NCBI GenBank assembly: GCA_051955535.1 | Contig: JBQCGP010000018.1 | Location: forward strand, 1-60,243 | Source of the DNA: 13-2-20CM-68-14 sp051955535 | Lineage (GTDB): Bacteria > Actinomycetota > Thermoleophilia > Gaiellales > Gaiellaceae | Length of the DNA stretch: 60,243 nt | Direction: 5' to 3' | Shown: one piece after another, positions 40,116 to 47,817 of the stretch | Layout of the letters: the number at the start of each line of letters is the position of its first letter | How positions within the stretch are numbered: the first letter of the stretch is position 1 | Program-made: the position numbers and the translations under genes | Notes under the pieces: generated by a model | What the model saw: the letters and a program-made list of their open reading frames with translations, nothing else | Databases searched by the model: none | Told to the model about the DNA's origin: nothing

Positions 40116-40147
40116 GGTCAGGTCGAGGGAGGCCACTCGACCTGATC
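40116..40147 (+). terminator. Hairpin after the 48-residue peptide gene
   Basis: 12-bp stem with one G-T pair (GGTCAGGTCGAG / CTCGACCTGATC) and an 8-nt loop. No T run. It isolates the small gene from the glutamine-synthetase-like gene. Confidence 0.6.
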
Positions 40148-40183
40148 AGGCTGCGCCCCGCCCACTAAGACAAAATTGCTCCG

Positions 40184-41530
40184 GTGGAGGCGGGGGACGT
40201 CGTCCGGCAGGTGGACCAGGAAGGGCTCCGCCTCGTCCGCTTCCTCTGGTGCGGGAACGACGGGACGGTGCGGGCGAAGGCGAGTGCTGCCGCCGGGCTC
40301 GAAGGCCGACTGCGAACCGGAATCGGTGTCACCGTCGGAATGCAGGCGATGAACGCCCTCGACCAGCTTCAACCGGTCGAAGGCATGGGGCCGGTCGGCG
40401 AGGTCCGACTACTCCCCGACCTGGAGACCTTTCGGGTGCTGCCCTACGCGCCGCACATGGGAGTGCTGCTCTGCGACCACGTGCAGCTGGACGGCGATCC
40501 GGCGCCGGTGTGCCAGCGGTCCTTCCTCAAGCGGATGGAGGCGCGACTCGCTGAACGTGGCGGGAGGCTCGAAGTGGCGTTCGAGAACGAGTTCTCGCTC
40601 GCGCGAGAGATGGACGGCGGCTTCGAGCCGATCGACTCAGGGCTCTGCTTCTCGACGATCAGCTCGACCGCTGCGCAGGACGTGGTCGACGATCTCGTCG
40701 ACGGCCTCGAGAGGCAGAGGATCGGGCTCGAGCAGTACTACTCGGAGCTCGGCCACGGTCAGCACGAGATCTCGACGCCCCACGCGCCGGCGCTACGCGC
40801 CGCGGACGAGCAGCTCCTCGTCCGCGAGACGATCCGCGGCGTCGCGGCGCGACACGGGCTCGTCGCCTCGCTCGCGCCGAAGCCGTGGCCGGACGGCGCC
40901 GGCAACGGCTGCCACATTCACTTCTCGCTCTGGGACTCGGACGGCCGTAACCGCTTCCACGACCCTTCTGCGCCCGACGGGCTCTCTGCCGAGGCGCGCT
41001 CCTTCATCGCCGGCGTGCTCGAGCATCTGCCGGGGCTCTGCGGGCTGACCGCCCCGAGCTTCAACTCCTACCGCCGCATCGTTCCTCAGTACTGGGCCGG
41101 CGCCTTCGTCTGCTGGGGACATGACAACCGCGAGGCGCCGGTGCGCGTGCCGTCGCTCTTCCGGGGCTTCGAGGAGGCGTCGACAAACGTCGAGCTCAAG
41201 GCCGCGGACGCGAGCTCGAATCCTTACCTCGCGGTGGGTGGGCTGATCGCGGCTGGGCTAGAAGGGCTGGAGCGCGGGCTCGAGCCGCCGGAACCGGTCG
41301 AGGTCGATCCGGCGACGATCGACGAGGCCGAGCGCGAAGCCCGCGGGATCGTTCCGCTGCCCGCCACGCAGGAAGAGGCGCTCGACGCGCTCGCCGCCGA
41401 CGCGGTCCTGACCGGCGCGCTCGGCCAGGTGCTGGCGGAGTCGTATCTGGCCGTCCGACGTTCCGAGTGGGACGCCTACTCGCAGGGAGACGAGACATTC
41501 GAGCAGCAGGGCCACTTCTCCAAGTACTGA
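40184..41530 (+). CDS. Glutamine-synthetase-family ligase (FluG C-half-like)
   Basis: 448 residues with the GS fold: N-terminal beta-grasp, then FENEFSL (first metal Glu), GHGQHEIS, GNGCHIHFSLWD (the His-containing ATP/metal motif), SFNSYRRIVPQYWAG, NREAPVRVP and the ELKAADASSNPYLA motif. It lacks the Tyr adenylylation loop of GlnA. Relatives join glutamate to amines such as polyamines or ethanolamine, or form the C-terminal half of fungal FluG. The GTG start has CAAAAT 7 nt upstream. Its last 64 nt overlap the amidohydrolase gene, whose product matches the other half of FluG. Confidence 0.88.
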   Translation: MEAGDVVRQVDQEGLRLVRFLWCGNDGTVRAKASAAAGLEGRLRTGIGVTVGMQAMNALDQLQPVEGMGPVGEVRLLPDLETFRVLPYAPHMGVLLCDHVQLDGDPAPVCQRSFLKRMEARLAERGGRLEVAFENEFSLAREMDGGFEPIDSGLCFSTISSTAAQDVVDDLVDGLERQRIGLEQYYSELGHGQHEISTPHAPALRAADEQLLVRETIRGVAARHGLVASLAPKPWPDGAGNGCHIHFSLWDSDGRNRFHDPSAPDGLSAEARSFIAGVLEHLPGLCGLTAPSFNSYRRIVPQYWAGAFVCWGHDNREAPVRVPSLFRGFEEASTNVELKAADASSNPYLAVGGLIAAGLEGLERGLEPPEPVEVDPATIDEAEREARGIVPLPATQEEALDALAADAVLTGALGQVLAESYLAVRRSEWDAYSQGDETFEQQGHFSKY

Positions 41531-42495
41531 ACGGGGTCGCGCTCGTCGACCAGCATGCGCACGGCCTCCTGCGCGGGCGGCCGTCGCTCGACGAGTTCCG
41601 CGGCCTCTTCTCGGAGAGTCCGGATCCGCGGCAGTGGCCGCACGTCGCGAGCGGCGTCACGTACCGGCGTGCGATCCGCGACCTGGCAGAGTTCCTCGGC
41701 TGTGAGCCGGTCGAGGAAGCCGTCCTCGAGCGCCGGCTCGGCACCGACTTCGGCGAGTACGCCGCCGCGCTGCTACGCGCGACGAGCACCGAGGCGATCT
41801 ACGTCGACGACGGGTACCCGACCGGCGACACCGTCGACTGCGAGGAGCTCGGTGAGCTCGCCGGCTGCGAGGCGCGGCCCGTCCTCCGCCTCGAGGATCG
41901 CGGCGAGCGCGCCGCCGAGGAGACCGCGGCCGCCCGCGAGCACGGCTACATCGGGTTGAAGACGATCTCCGCGTATCGCGGCGGGCTCGACCGTGTGTCC
42001 GCCGACGTCGTTGCTGCGCTCGAGGCGAACGAGGCCACCGGCCGGCCGCTGCCGCTGCAGGTGCATTGCGGCTTCGGCGACTCGGACCTGCACCTCTGGC
42101 GCGCCGACCCGAGCCTTCTCAAGCCGCTGATCGAGCGCTTCCGCTCGACGCCGTTCGTGCTGCTCCACTGCTACCCGTTCGTCCGCGAGGCCGGCTGGCT
42201 CGCGCATGTCTACGCCCACGTCTACGTCGACCTCTCGCTGACGATCCCGCACGTCTGGCGCGGGGCGGAGATGCTGCGGCAGGCGCTCGAGCTCGCGCCC
42301 GCGTCCAAGCTGCTCTACGCCTCCGACGCGTCGCGGGCGCCCGAGCTCTACTACCTCGCCGCCAAGTGGTGGCGCGAGGCGCTCGCCGAGGTGCTGCCGG
42401 AGCTCTTCGAGGACGACGCCGAGGAGGCAGGCCGCCGCATCCTGCGGGAGAACGCGCTCGAGCTCTACTCGTCGTCGCAGCCGACGTTGACGTAG
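41467..42495 (+). CDS. Amidohydrolase-family protein (FluG N-half-like)
   Basis: Up to 342 residues; a TIM-barrel metal hydrolase of the Amidohydro_2 type. Metal and catalytic residues visible are DQHAHG (HxH), LQVHCGFGD, LLHCYPF and YASDASR (Asp). The only standard in-frame start near the domain is ATG at 41467, inside the glutamine-synthetase-like gene; the conserved fold starts about 20 residues later, near the GS stop, so a CTG start there is possible. Coupled to the GS-like gene, it could release or process the amide that the ligase makes. It ends inside the convergent cupin gene by 31 nt. Confidence 0.8.
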   Translation: MGRLLAGRRDIRAAGPLLQVLNGVALVDQHAHGLLRGRPSLDEFRGLFSESPDPRQWPHVASGVTYRRAIRDLAEFLGCEPVEEAVLERRLGTDFGEYAAALLRATSTEAIYVDDGYPTGDTVDCEELGELAGCEARPVLRLEDRGERAAEETAAAREHGYIGLKTISAYRGGLDRVSADVVAALEANEATGRPLPLQVHCGFGDSDLHLWRADPSLLKPLIERFRSTPFVLLHCYPFVREAGWLAHVYAHVYVDLSLTIPHVWRGAEMLRQALELAPASKLLYASDASRAPELYYLAAKWWREALAEVLPELFEDDAEEAGRRILRENALELYSSSQPTLT

Positions 42496-43058
42496 CCGGA
42501 GCGGAACGGTCTTGCCTCGCCCGAGTCCGGGTCGTAGGCGTGGCGCCAGACGCAGCCGGTGTCGTTCGTGAGCAGGTGGATCGAGACCGACGTCTCGGCA
42601 GACGTCGTGCGGACGCGATGGATGTCGTCGCGCGGCGGCAGGAGGACGTAGAAGTCGCCGGGCACTAGCGAGCGCCGTTCGACGAGTTCGAGCGCGTCGT
42701 CTCGCCGCGCATAGATCTCCTCGTCCTGGTTGCCGCGGTAAAGGCCGACCAGGCCCCATGCGAGGTGATCGTGCACGGGCGTCTCGGAGCCGGCGGGCAC
42801 CACGAGCGAGAAGAGCGAGAGCGTGCCGTCCTCGGCGCGGCAGAGCAGCCACTGGCCGATTCCGCCGCCCATGCCGCTCTCGGGCGCGTCCACCCGGTAC
42901 TCGGCCGGGAGCCAGTCGGGGTCGGCGAGGAGCTGCGCGAACCATGGCCTGATCCGCTCGCAGGCCTCCGCCGGTGAGGGCGCGGCCGCGATCTCGGCTC
43001 GAACGTTGGACACGAAGTCTCGGACGACCTCCGTGTCGAGCACGAACTCCAGGCCCAC
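42465..43058 (-). CDS. Cysteine-dioxygenase-like cupin
   Basis: 197 residues. The cupin metal motif VPAGSETPVHDHLAWGLVGLYRGNQDEEIY supplies two His, and a third His lies in DDIHRVRT; this fits the type I cysteine dioxygenase/3-mercaptopropionate dioxygenase fold, which oxidises thiols with iron and O2. The Cys-Tyr crosslink of mammalian cysteine dioxygenase is not evident. GTG start, 1 nt downstream of the aldo-keto reductase stop, so the two are probably co-transcribed. The gene overlaps the convergent amidohydrolase by 31 nt. Confidence 0.82.
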   Translation of the reverse strand: MGLEFVLDTEVVRDFVSNVRAEIAAAPSPAEACERIRPWFAQLLADPDWLPAEYRVDAPESGMGGGIGQWLLCRAEDGTLSLFSLVVPAGSETPVHDHLAWGLVGLYRGNQDEEIYARRDDALELVERRSLVPGDFYVLLPPRDDIHRVRTTSAETSVSIHLLTNDTGCVWRHAYDPDSGEARPFRSGYVNVGCDDE

Positions 43059-43059
43059 G

Positions 43060-44034
43060 TCAGATCGCGATGCCGGAGACTTCGTGTGGAACGTACGGCT
43101 CCTCGAGCCTCGAGATCTCCTCCTCGCTCAGCGCGAGCTGCCCGGCCGCCAGCGCATCCTCGAGATGTTCGACCTTCGTGGCGCCGACGATCGGTGCCGT
43201 GACCCCCGGCTTGTGGAGCAGCCACGCGAGCGCGACCTGCGCGGGCGCAACGCCGCGCTCGCCCGCGACTTCCGCGGCGCGGTCGACGACGGCGAAGTCG
43301 ACCTCGGGCGTGTAGAGCGAGTCGCCGAACGGGTCGGACCGCGCACGGGTCGTCAGGCGCTCGCCCTCCCGCGTGCGTGTCCCGGCCAGCAGTCCGCGCG
43401 CGAGCGGGCTCCACGCGATGACCCCGACGCCTTGGTCGATGCACTGCGGGATCATCTCCCGCTCCTCCTCGCGGTAGACGAGGTTGTAGTGGTTCTGCAT
43501 CGACACGAAGCGCGTGTCCGCCACGTACTGGGCCTTGGCGAACTGCCACGCGAACATGCTGCTCGCGCCGATGTAACGGGCCTTGCCTGATTTCACGACG
43601 TCGTGCAGAGCGTCCATCGTCTCCTCGATCGGCGTGGTCGGATCCCAGCGGTGGATCTGGTAGAGGTCGACGTAGTCGAGGCCCAGCCGCTCGAGCGACG
43701 CGTCGATCGAGGCGAGCACGTGCTTGCGCGAGAGCCCGCGCCCGTTCTCGCCGGGCATCGTCCTGCCGTTCACCTTCGTCGCGACCACGTACTCCTCGCG
43801 CATACCGAACAGCTTCTGCAGCAGGTGCCCGGTGACGACCTCACTCTGGCCGCCGTTGTAGACGTCGGCCGTGTCGAAGAAGGTGATGCCTCCATCGACG
43901 GCGCGGCGGACGATCGGCTCCGCATCGTTTTCGTCGAGCGCCCACTCGCGGCTCTCGTGCTTGCCGTAGCTCATCATCCCGAGGCAGACACGCGAGACGC
44001 GCAGGCCGGTCCCGCCCAGGTTGGCGTAGTCCAC
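43060..44034 (-). CDS. Aldo-keto reductase
   Basis: 324 residues, an NADP-dependent TIM-barrel reductase close to the YajO/AKR12 group. The catalytic set is seen as Asp in FFDTADVYNGGQSE (Asp, Tyr), Lys in VVATKVNG and His in YQIHRWDPTTPIEETM. The cofactor-binding end is IVGATKVEHLEDAL. GTG at 44034 gives the standard N-terminus VDYANLGGTGLRVSRV; an ATG at 44085 would add 17 residues that overlap the divergent gene. Substrates of this class are aldehydes and ketones; no specific one can be assigned. Confidence 0.88.
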   Translation of the reverse strand: MDYANLGGTGLRVSRVCLGMMSYGKHESREWALDENDAEPIVRRAVDGGITFFDTADVYNGGQSEVVTGHLLQKLFGMREEYVVATKVNGRTMPGENGRGLSRKHVLASIDASLERLGLDYVDLYQIHRWDPTTPIEETMDALHDVVKSGKARYIGASSMFAWQFAKAQYVADTRFVSMQNHYNLVYREEEREMIPQCIDQGVGVIAWSPLARGLLAGTRTREGERLTTRARSDPFGDSLYTPEVDFAVVDRAAEVAGERGVAPAQVALAWLLHKPGVTAPIVGATKVEHLEDALAAGQLALSEEEISRLEEPYVPHEVSGIAI

Positions 44035-44044
44035 GTGCTGGAGT

Positions 44045-44575
44045 ATGCGTGCGATGTACGAATCGGCTGCTGATCTTTGGCGCATCCAGGAGCTTCTCGA
44101 CCGCAGCTACGCGTTAGCCGGCACCCACCTGCTCCGGATCCACACTCCAGACCGGCGCGCGACCGCGGAAGAGATTGTCGACCGCCTGACCGGGATGTGC
44201 CTGCTCGTGATCACGACCGTCACCGCGGACGGCCGCCCGATCGGCGGGCCTGTCGACGGCGTCTTCTATCGCGGAGCCTTTCACTTCGGCTCCAGCCCGG
44301 ATTCGCTCCGGTTCCGTCACATCCGTTCGCGGCCGCAGGTGAGCGCAACGCATGTCCCCGCGGAGGAGTTTGCGGTGACCGTGCATGGACGCGCAGTTCC
44401 GATCGACGTGCGCGCAGCAGAGAACGCCGGCTTCCGACAGACGCTGCTCGACATCTACATACCGCGCTACGGGCCGGAGTGGGAGCAGTTCCTGGACTCG
44501 GGCCCGGTCCACGCGAGGATCGAAGCCGACCGCATGTTTGCCTTCTCGATGCCGCACGAGGATCAGGCGCGATGA
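44045..44575 (+). CDS. FMN-binding split-barrel protein (pyridoxamine-phosphate-oxidase family)
   Basis: 176 residues. The core, about 45-140, has GMCLLVITTVTADGRPIGGPVDGVFYRGAFHFGSSPDSLRFRHIRSRPQVSATHV, matching the split barrel of PNPOx-like and F420/FMN reductases. The two start ATGs at 44045 and 44054 are both possible; the second has better GGAG spacing. It may use FMN or F420; the substrate is unknown. The start is 10 nt from the divergent aldo-keto reductase start. Confidence 0.8.
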   Translation: MRAMYESAADLWRIQELLDRSYALAGTHLLRIHTPDRRATAEEIVDRLTGMCLLVITTVTADGRPIGGPVDGVFYRGAFHFGSSPDSLRFRHIRSRPQVSATHVPAEEFAVTVHGRAVPIDVRAAENAGFRQTLLDIYIPRYGPEWEQFLDSGPVHARIEADRMFAFSMPHEDQAR

Positions 44576-44617
44576 TTTCCAGCTGGTCGCAACGTCTCTA
44601 CAGGCGGAGGTAAGAAC

Positions 44618-45166
44618 GTGGGAGCAATAAACGTGCATGAGTTCATGACCGTCGACGGCGTCATCGACGCGCCGACGTGGACGTTCGAGCACGGCTTCGA
44701 CCCTCAGATGGGAGCGGCCATCGGGGCCATCACGGAGCGCTCACGAGGCATCCTGCTCGGGCGCACGACGTATGACATGTTCGAGCCCGTCTGGTCGAAG
44801 CGGACTGCGGAGGACGACCCCGGCGCGCCGTTCTTCAACGACACCATCAAGTACGTCGTCTCCGGGTCGCTGACGAGTGCGACCTGGAGGAACTCGCAGC
44901 TCATCGGGCCGTACGACCCGGAGGCGATCCGCAGACTCAAGGAAGAGGTCGAGGGCGACCTCTACATCAGCGGCAGCGGGACACTGGTCCGAGCGCTGCT
45001 CGCGGACGGCCTCGTCGACGAGCTCCACCTGTTCGTTTATCCACTGACCCGGGGAAAGGGGCCTCGGCTCTTTCCGGATGAAGGCGTGCCGATCAGCCTT
45101 TCCCTCTTGGGGTCTGAGTCCTACGAGAACGGAGTCGTCTACCTCAATTACCGACCAGGCGCGTGA
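44618..45166 (+). CDS. Dihydrofolate-reductase-family protein (RibD C-terminal domain)
   Basis: 182 residues: HEFMTVDGVIDAP, SRGILLGRTTYDMFEPVW, IKYVVSGSLTS, LYISGSGTLVRALLADGLVDELHLFVYPLTRGKGPRLFPD. This is the stand-alone RibD-C fold that is widespread in actinobacteria, an NADPH-binding reductase of unknown substrate rather than folate DHFR. The GTG follows GGAGG with 7-nt spacing. Probably independent of the neighbours. Confidence 0.87.
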   Translation: MGAINVHEFMTVDGVIDAPTWTFEHGFDPQMGAAIGAITERSRGILLGRTTYDMFEPVWSKRTAEDDPGAPFFNDTIKYVVSGSLTSATWRNSQLIGPYDPEAIRRLKEEVEGDLYISGSGTLVRALLADGLVDELHLFVYPLTRGKGPRLFPDEGVPISLSLLGSESYENGVVYLNYRPGA

Positions 45167-45246
45167 GGGTGGAGGAACCAGCGGCGACCGAATAGCCTCG
45201 TGGCCTGAAGCCGGCCAAAGATCGTCGAAGCCGCAGCGAGGTCGAC

Positions 45247-46926
45247 GTGCGAGGTACCTCGGCGGCTACGGCCTGGGTGCGCGGGCGGCTTGCCGTATCG
45301 GGCGACGCGTTTTCCGTGACGGCGCGGAACCCCAGTCTGCTGCGCGCGCAGCTGTCGTTCGGTGCCGCCTGGACCGCCGAGGCGGCCTTCACCGTGGCGC
45401 TCGGCGTAGTGGCCTTCCTCGACGGGGGCGCCACAGCCGTGGGCCTTGTGGCATTTGCGCGCCTGGCTCCGGCCGCGCTGTTCACGCCGTTCGGAGCGGC
45501 GTTCGCGGACCGCTTCCCGCGCGACCGCGTCTTGGTCTGGTCAAGCCTCACGCGCGCCGTGGCGACCGGCGCGGCCGCGGCGACACTCCTCGCCGGCGGG
45601 CCGCCGGCAATCGTCTACCCGCTGGCGGTCGTCTCTACTTGCGCGTTCAGGCTGTTTCGGCCGGCCCACTCGGCGTTGCTGCCTGGCCTGTGCAACACCC
45701 CGCGCGAGCTGAGTAGCGCGAACGTCGTTCGCGGACTCCTCGATTCGGTCGCCACTCTTGTCGGCCCGCTGGCCGCCGCACTGCTGCTCGAAGTCAGCAG
45801 TCCGGCCGCGGTGTTCGTGACCAGTGCGCTGTTGTCGTTCGCCGCGGCCGTCCTCCTCCTCGGCCTTCCGTACGAGACCCCCGCACGTGGCCGGCCGCAG
45901 CCGTTACGCCGGATCGCGCGCGAGACGGTGCAAGGGTTCCAGGCACTGGCCCGGTATCGCGACGCGGGTCTCTTGATTGGGCTTTCGCTCGCACAGTCTG
46001 TAACCCAGGGCTTCCTCAATGTCTTCGTAGTCGTCCTCGCGCTCGAGGAGCTTGGGATGGGAGCCCCCGGTGTCGGCCTACTGGTGGGAGCCGTCGGTGC
46101 GGGCGCCGTGGTCAGCTCGCTCGCGGCGTCGGCCTTCGTCACCGGTCGGAGGCTCGCCGCGCTCGAGGGTGTCGGCGTCATTCTCTGGGGCCTGCCGTTG
46201 ACGCTCAGCGGAGCGCTGCCGCACGAACTGGTCGTACTGGGTTTCATGTGCGTCGTCGGCGCGGGCAACGTACTCGTCGACATCGGCCTGCACACGCTGC
46301 CGGCCCGGCTCGTGCCGGAGGAGCTGCTCGCACGCGTGTACGGCGTGAAGGCGAGCTTGGGTGCGTTGGCGATAGCCGTCGGCGCCTTCGTCACGCCGCT
46401 CGCGATCGATCTGCTCGGAGTCCGCGGCGCCCTGATCGTGCTCGGGCTCATCGCTCCGACGCTCGCCGTGCTCGCCTGGCGCCGTCTGCGTGCAATCGAC
46501 GAGGCGATCGCGCACCGGGATCAGGAGATCGAGCTTCTCAAACGCATCGGTATGTTCAGCCCTCTACCGATGCCGGCGATCGACGAGCTTGCCTTGCATG
46601 TCGACAAGGTCAAGCTGGCTGCAGGGCAGGACGTCTTCCACCAGGGCGAGCACGGCGATCGGTTCTACGTGATCGAGGACGGCGAGGCCGAAGTGATCGG
46701 CAACCGCCGCTTGGTTACTACCCTGCGCCCCGGAGAAGGGTTCGGCGAGATCGCTCTGCTTCACGACTGTTTGCGAACGACGACCGTCCGCGCCCGGACG
46801 CCGCTCCGGCTTTTCACCCTCGACCGGCGCCACTTCCTTTCCGCGGTCACCGACTACGAATCGAGCGGCCGCGAGGCGGAAGCCCTCGTGCTGGATCGGC
46901 TCAACACGTTCAACCCCGCGCATTGA
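45247..46926 (+). CDS. MFS transporter fused to a cyclic-nucleotide-binding domain (paralogue)
   Basis: 559 residues with the same layout as the protein at 38181-39839: MFS_3 transporter (1-430, LSFGAAWTAEAAFTVALGVVAF, FADRFPRDRVLVWSSL), then a CRP-like cyclic-nucleotide-binding domain (445-550; DVFHQGEHGDRFYVIEDGEAEVI, RPGEGFGEIALLHDCLRTTTV). Sequence differs considerably from the first copy, so the duplication is old. The GTG start lies 80 nt after the DHFR-like gene. A methyltransferase gene follows closely. Confidence 0.9.
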   Translation: MRGTSAATAWVRGRLAVSGDAFSVTARNPSLLRAQLSFGAAWTAEAAFTVALGVVAFLDGGATAVGLVAFARLAPAALFTPFGAAFADRFPRDRVLVWSSLTRAVATGAAAATLLAGGPPAIVYPLAVVSTCAFRLFRPAHSALLPGLCNTPRELSSANVVRGLLDSVATLVGPLAAALLLEVSSPAAVFVTSALLSFAAAVLLLGLPYETPARGRPQPLRRIARETVQGFQALARYRDAGLLIGLSLAQSVTQGFLNVFVVVLALEELGMGAPGVGLLVGAVGAGAVVSSLAASAFVTGRRLAALEGVGVILWGLPLTLSGALPHELVVLGFMCVVGAGNVLVDIGLHTLPARLVPEELLARVYGVKASLGALAIAVGAFVTPLAIDLLGVRGALIVLGLIAPTLAVLAWRRLRAIDEAIAHRDQEIELLKRIGMFSPLPMPAIDELALHVDKVKLAAGQDVFHQGEHGDRFYVIEDGEAEVIGNRRLVTTLRPGEGFGEIALLHDCLRTTTVRARTPLRLFTLDRRHFLSAVTDYESSGREAEALVLDRLNTFNPAH

Positions 46927-46936
46927 GCGGACGCAC

Positions 46937-46942
46937 TAGCCT
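46937..46942 (+). promoter_or_regulatory. Candidate -10 element, leaderless methyltransferase gene
   Basis: TAGCCT ends 7 nt before the GTG at 46950, 11 nt after the end of the MFS fusion gene. Confidence 0.4.
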
Positions 46943-46949
46943 AAGCGCC

Positions 46950-47756
46950 GTGGGGAATGAGGTTCCCCTCTACGCCTCCGCCTATGCCGGCCTCGATGTG
47001 CGGGAACGGGTGCGCCGCGAGACGTATGGCGAGGACCTGGGCCAGTCCAGCTGGATGACCGTGGACGAGCTCGACCGCTTCGGCGAGTGGCTCGAACTCC
47101 AGGCTGGCTCACGCCTCCTCGACGTGGGGTGTGGCTCGGGGCCAGCCATCCATCTCGCGAGAACGACCGGCGCGACCGTCGTCGGCGTCGACGTGCTCGA
47201 GGAGGGGATCGCTGCCGCGATATCCCAGGCTCATGCCCGCGGTCTCGAGGATCAGGCCACGTTCGTCCGGGCTGACGCCGCCGAGCGCCTGCCGTTCGAC
47301 GAGGAGAGCTTCGACGCGATCCTCTCGGTCGATGCCATGTGTCATCTCCCCGACCGCCTCCGCGTTCTCGAGGAGTGGCGTCGGGTGACCAGACCCGGCG
47401 GGCGGATCCTCTTCACGGACCCCACCATCGTGACGGGGCCCGTGACCGGGACCGAGATCGCCGACCGAAGCGCGATCGGGGTCTACGTCTTCTCAATCGC
47501 CTCGCTGAACGAGGAGTTGCTCGCCGAGGCGGGCTTCGATCTGCTCCGCCGCGAGGACCTGACCGAGAGCACGGCCACCGTCGCGCGCCGCTGGGCCGAC
47601 GCTCGGCAGCGCTTCTCGGATGAGCTCATCGCGGACGAGGGTGCCGCGACGTTCGAGGGCGTCCAGAGATTCCTGGGCGCCTGCCACGTGCTCGCCCACG
47701 AGCGGCGCCTATCGAGGTACGCCTACGTAGCCGCTCCGCGGTCGACTTCGTTGTGA
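46950..47756 (+). CDS. Class I SAM-dependent methyltransferase
   Basis: 268 residues: SRLLDVGCGSGPAIHLA (motif I), VVGVDVLEEGIAAA (motif II), FVRADAAERLPFDEESFDAILSVDAMCHLPDR and VTRPGGRILFTDP. The lead-in segment (YGEDLGQSSWMTVDELDRF) resembles sarcosine/glycine or small-molecule N-/C-methyltransferases, such as those of the UbiE/phosphoethanolamine type. GTG at 46950 is supported by the -10-like TAGCCT; a TTG overlapping the previous stop at 46923 is the alternative. Confidence 0.82.
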   Translation: MGNEVPLYASAYAGLDVRERVRRETYGEDLGQSSWMTVDELDRFGEWLELQAGSRLLDVGCGSGPAIHLARTTGATVVGVDVLEEGIAAAISQAHARGLEDQATFVRADAAERLPFDEESFDAILSVDAMCHLPDRLRVLEEWRRVTRPGGRILFTDPTIVTGPVTGTEIADRSAIGVYVFSIASLNEELLAEAGFDLLRREDLTESTATVARRWADARQRFSDELIADEGAATFEGVQRFLGACHVLAHERRLSRYAYVAAPRSTSL

Positions 47757-47817
47757 CCAGCACGGGCTGCTCCGATGCGCCGGCTTGCGCGGCTGCGCTC
47801 ACGTCGCCCGAGCTCGA

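Noticed and set aside
38181..46926. The two MFS fusions as transcription factors of the CRP type
   Set aside because: Neither has a helix-turn-helix after the cyclic-nucleotide domain; both have about 12 membrane segments before it.
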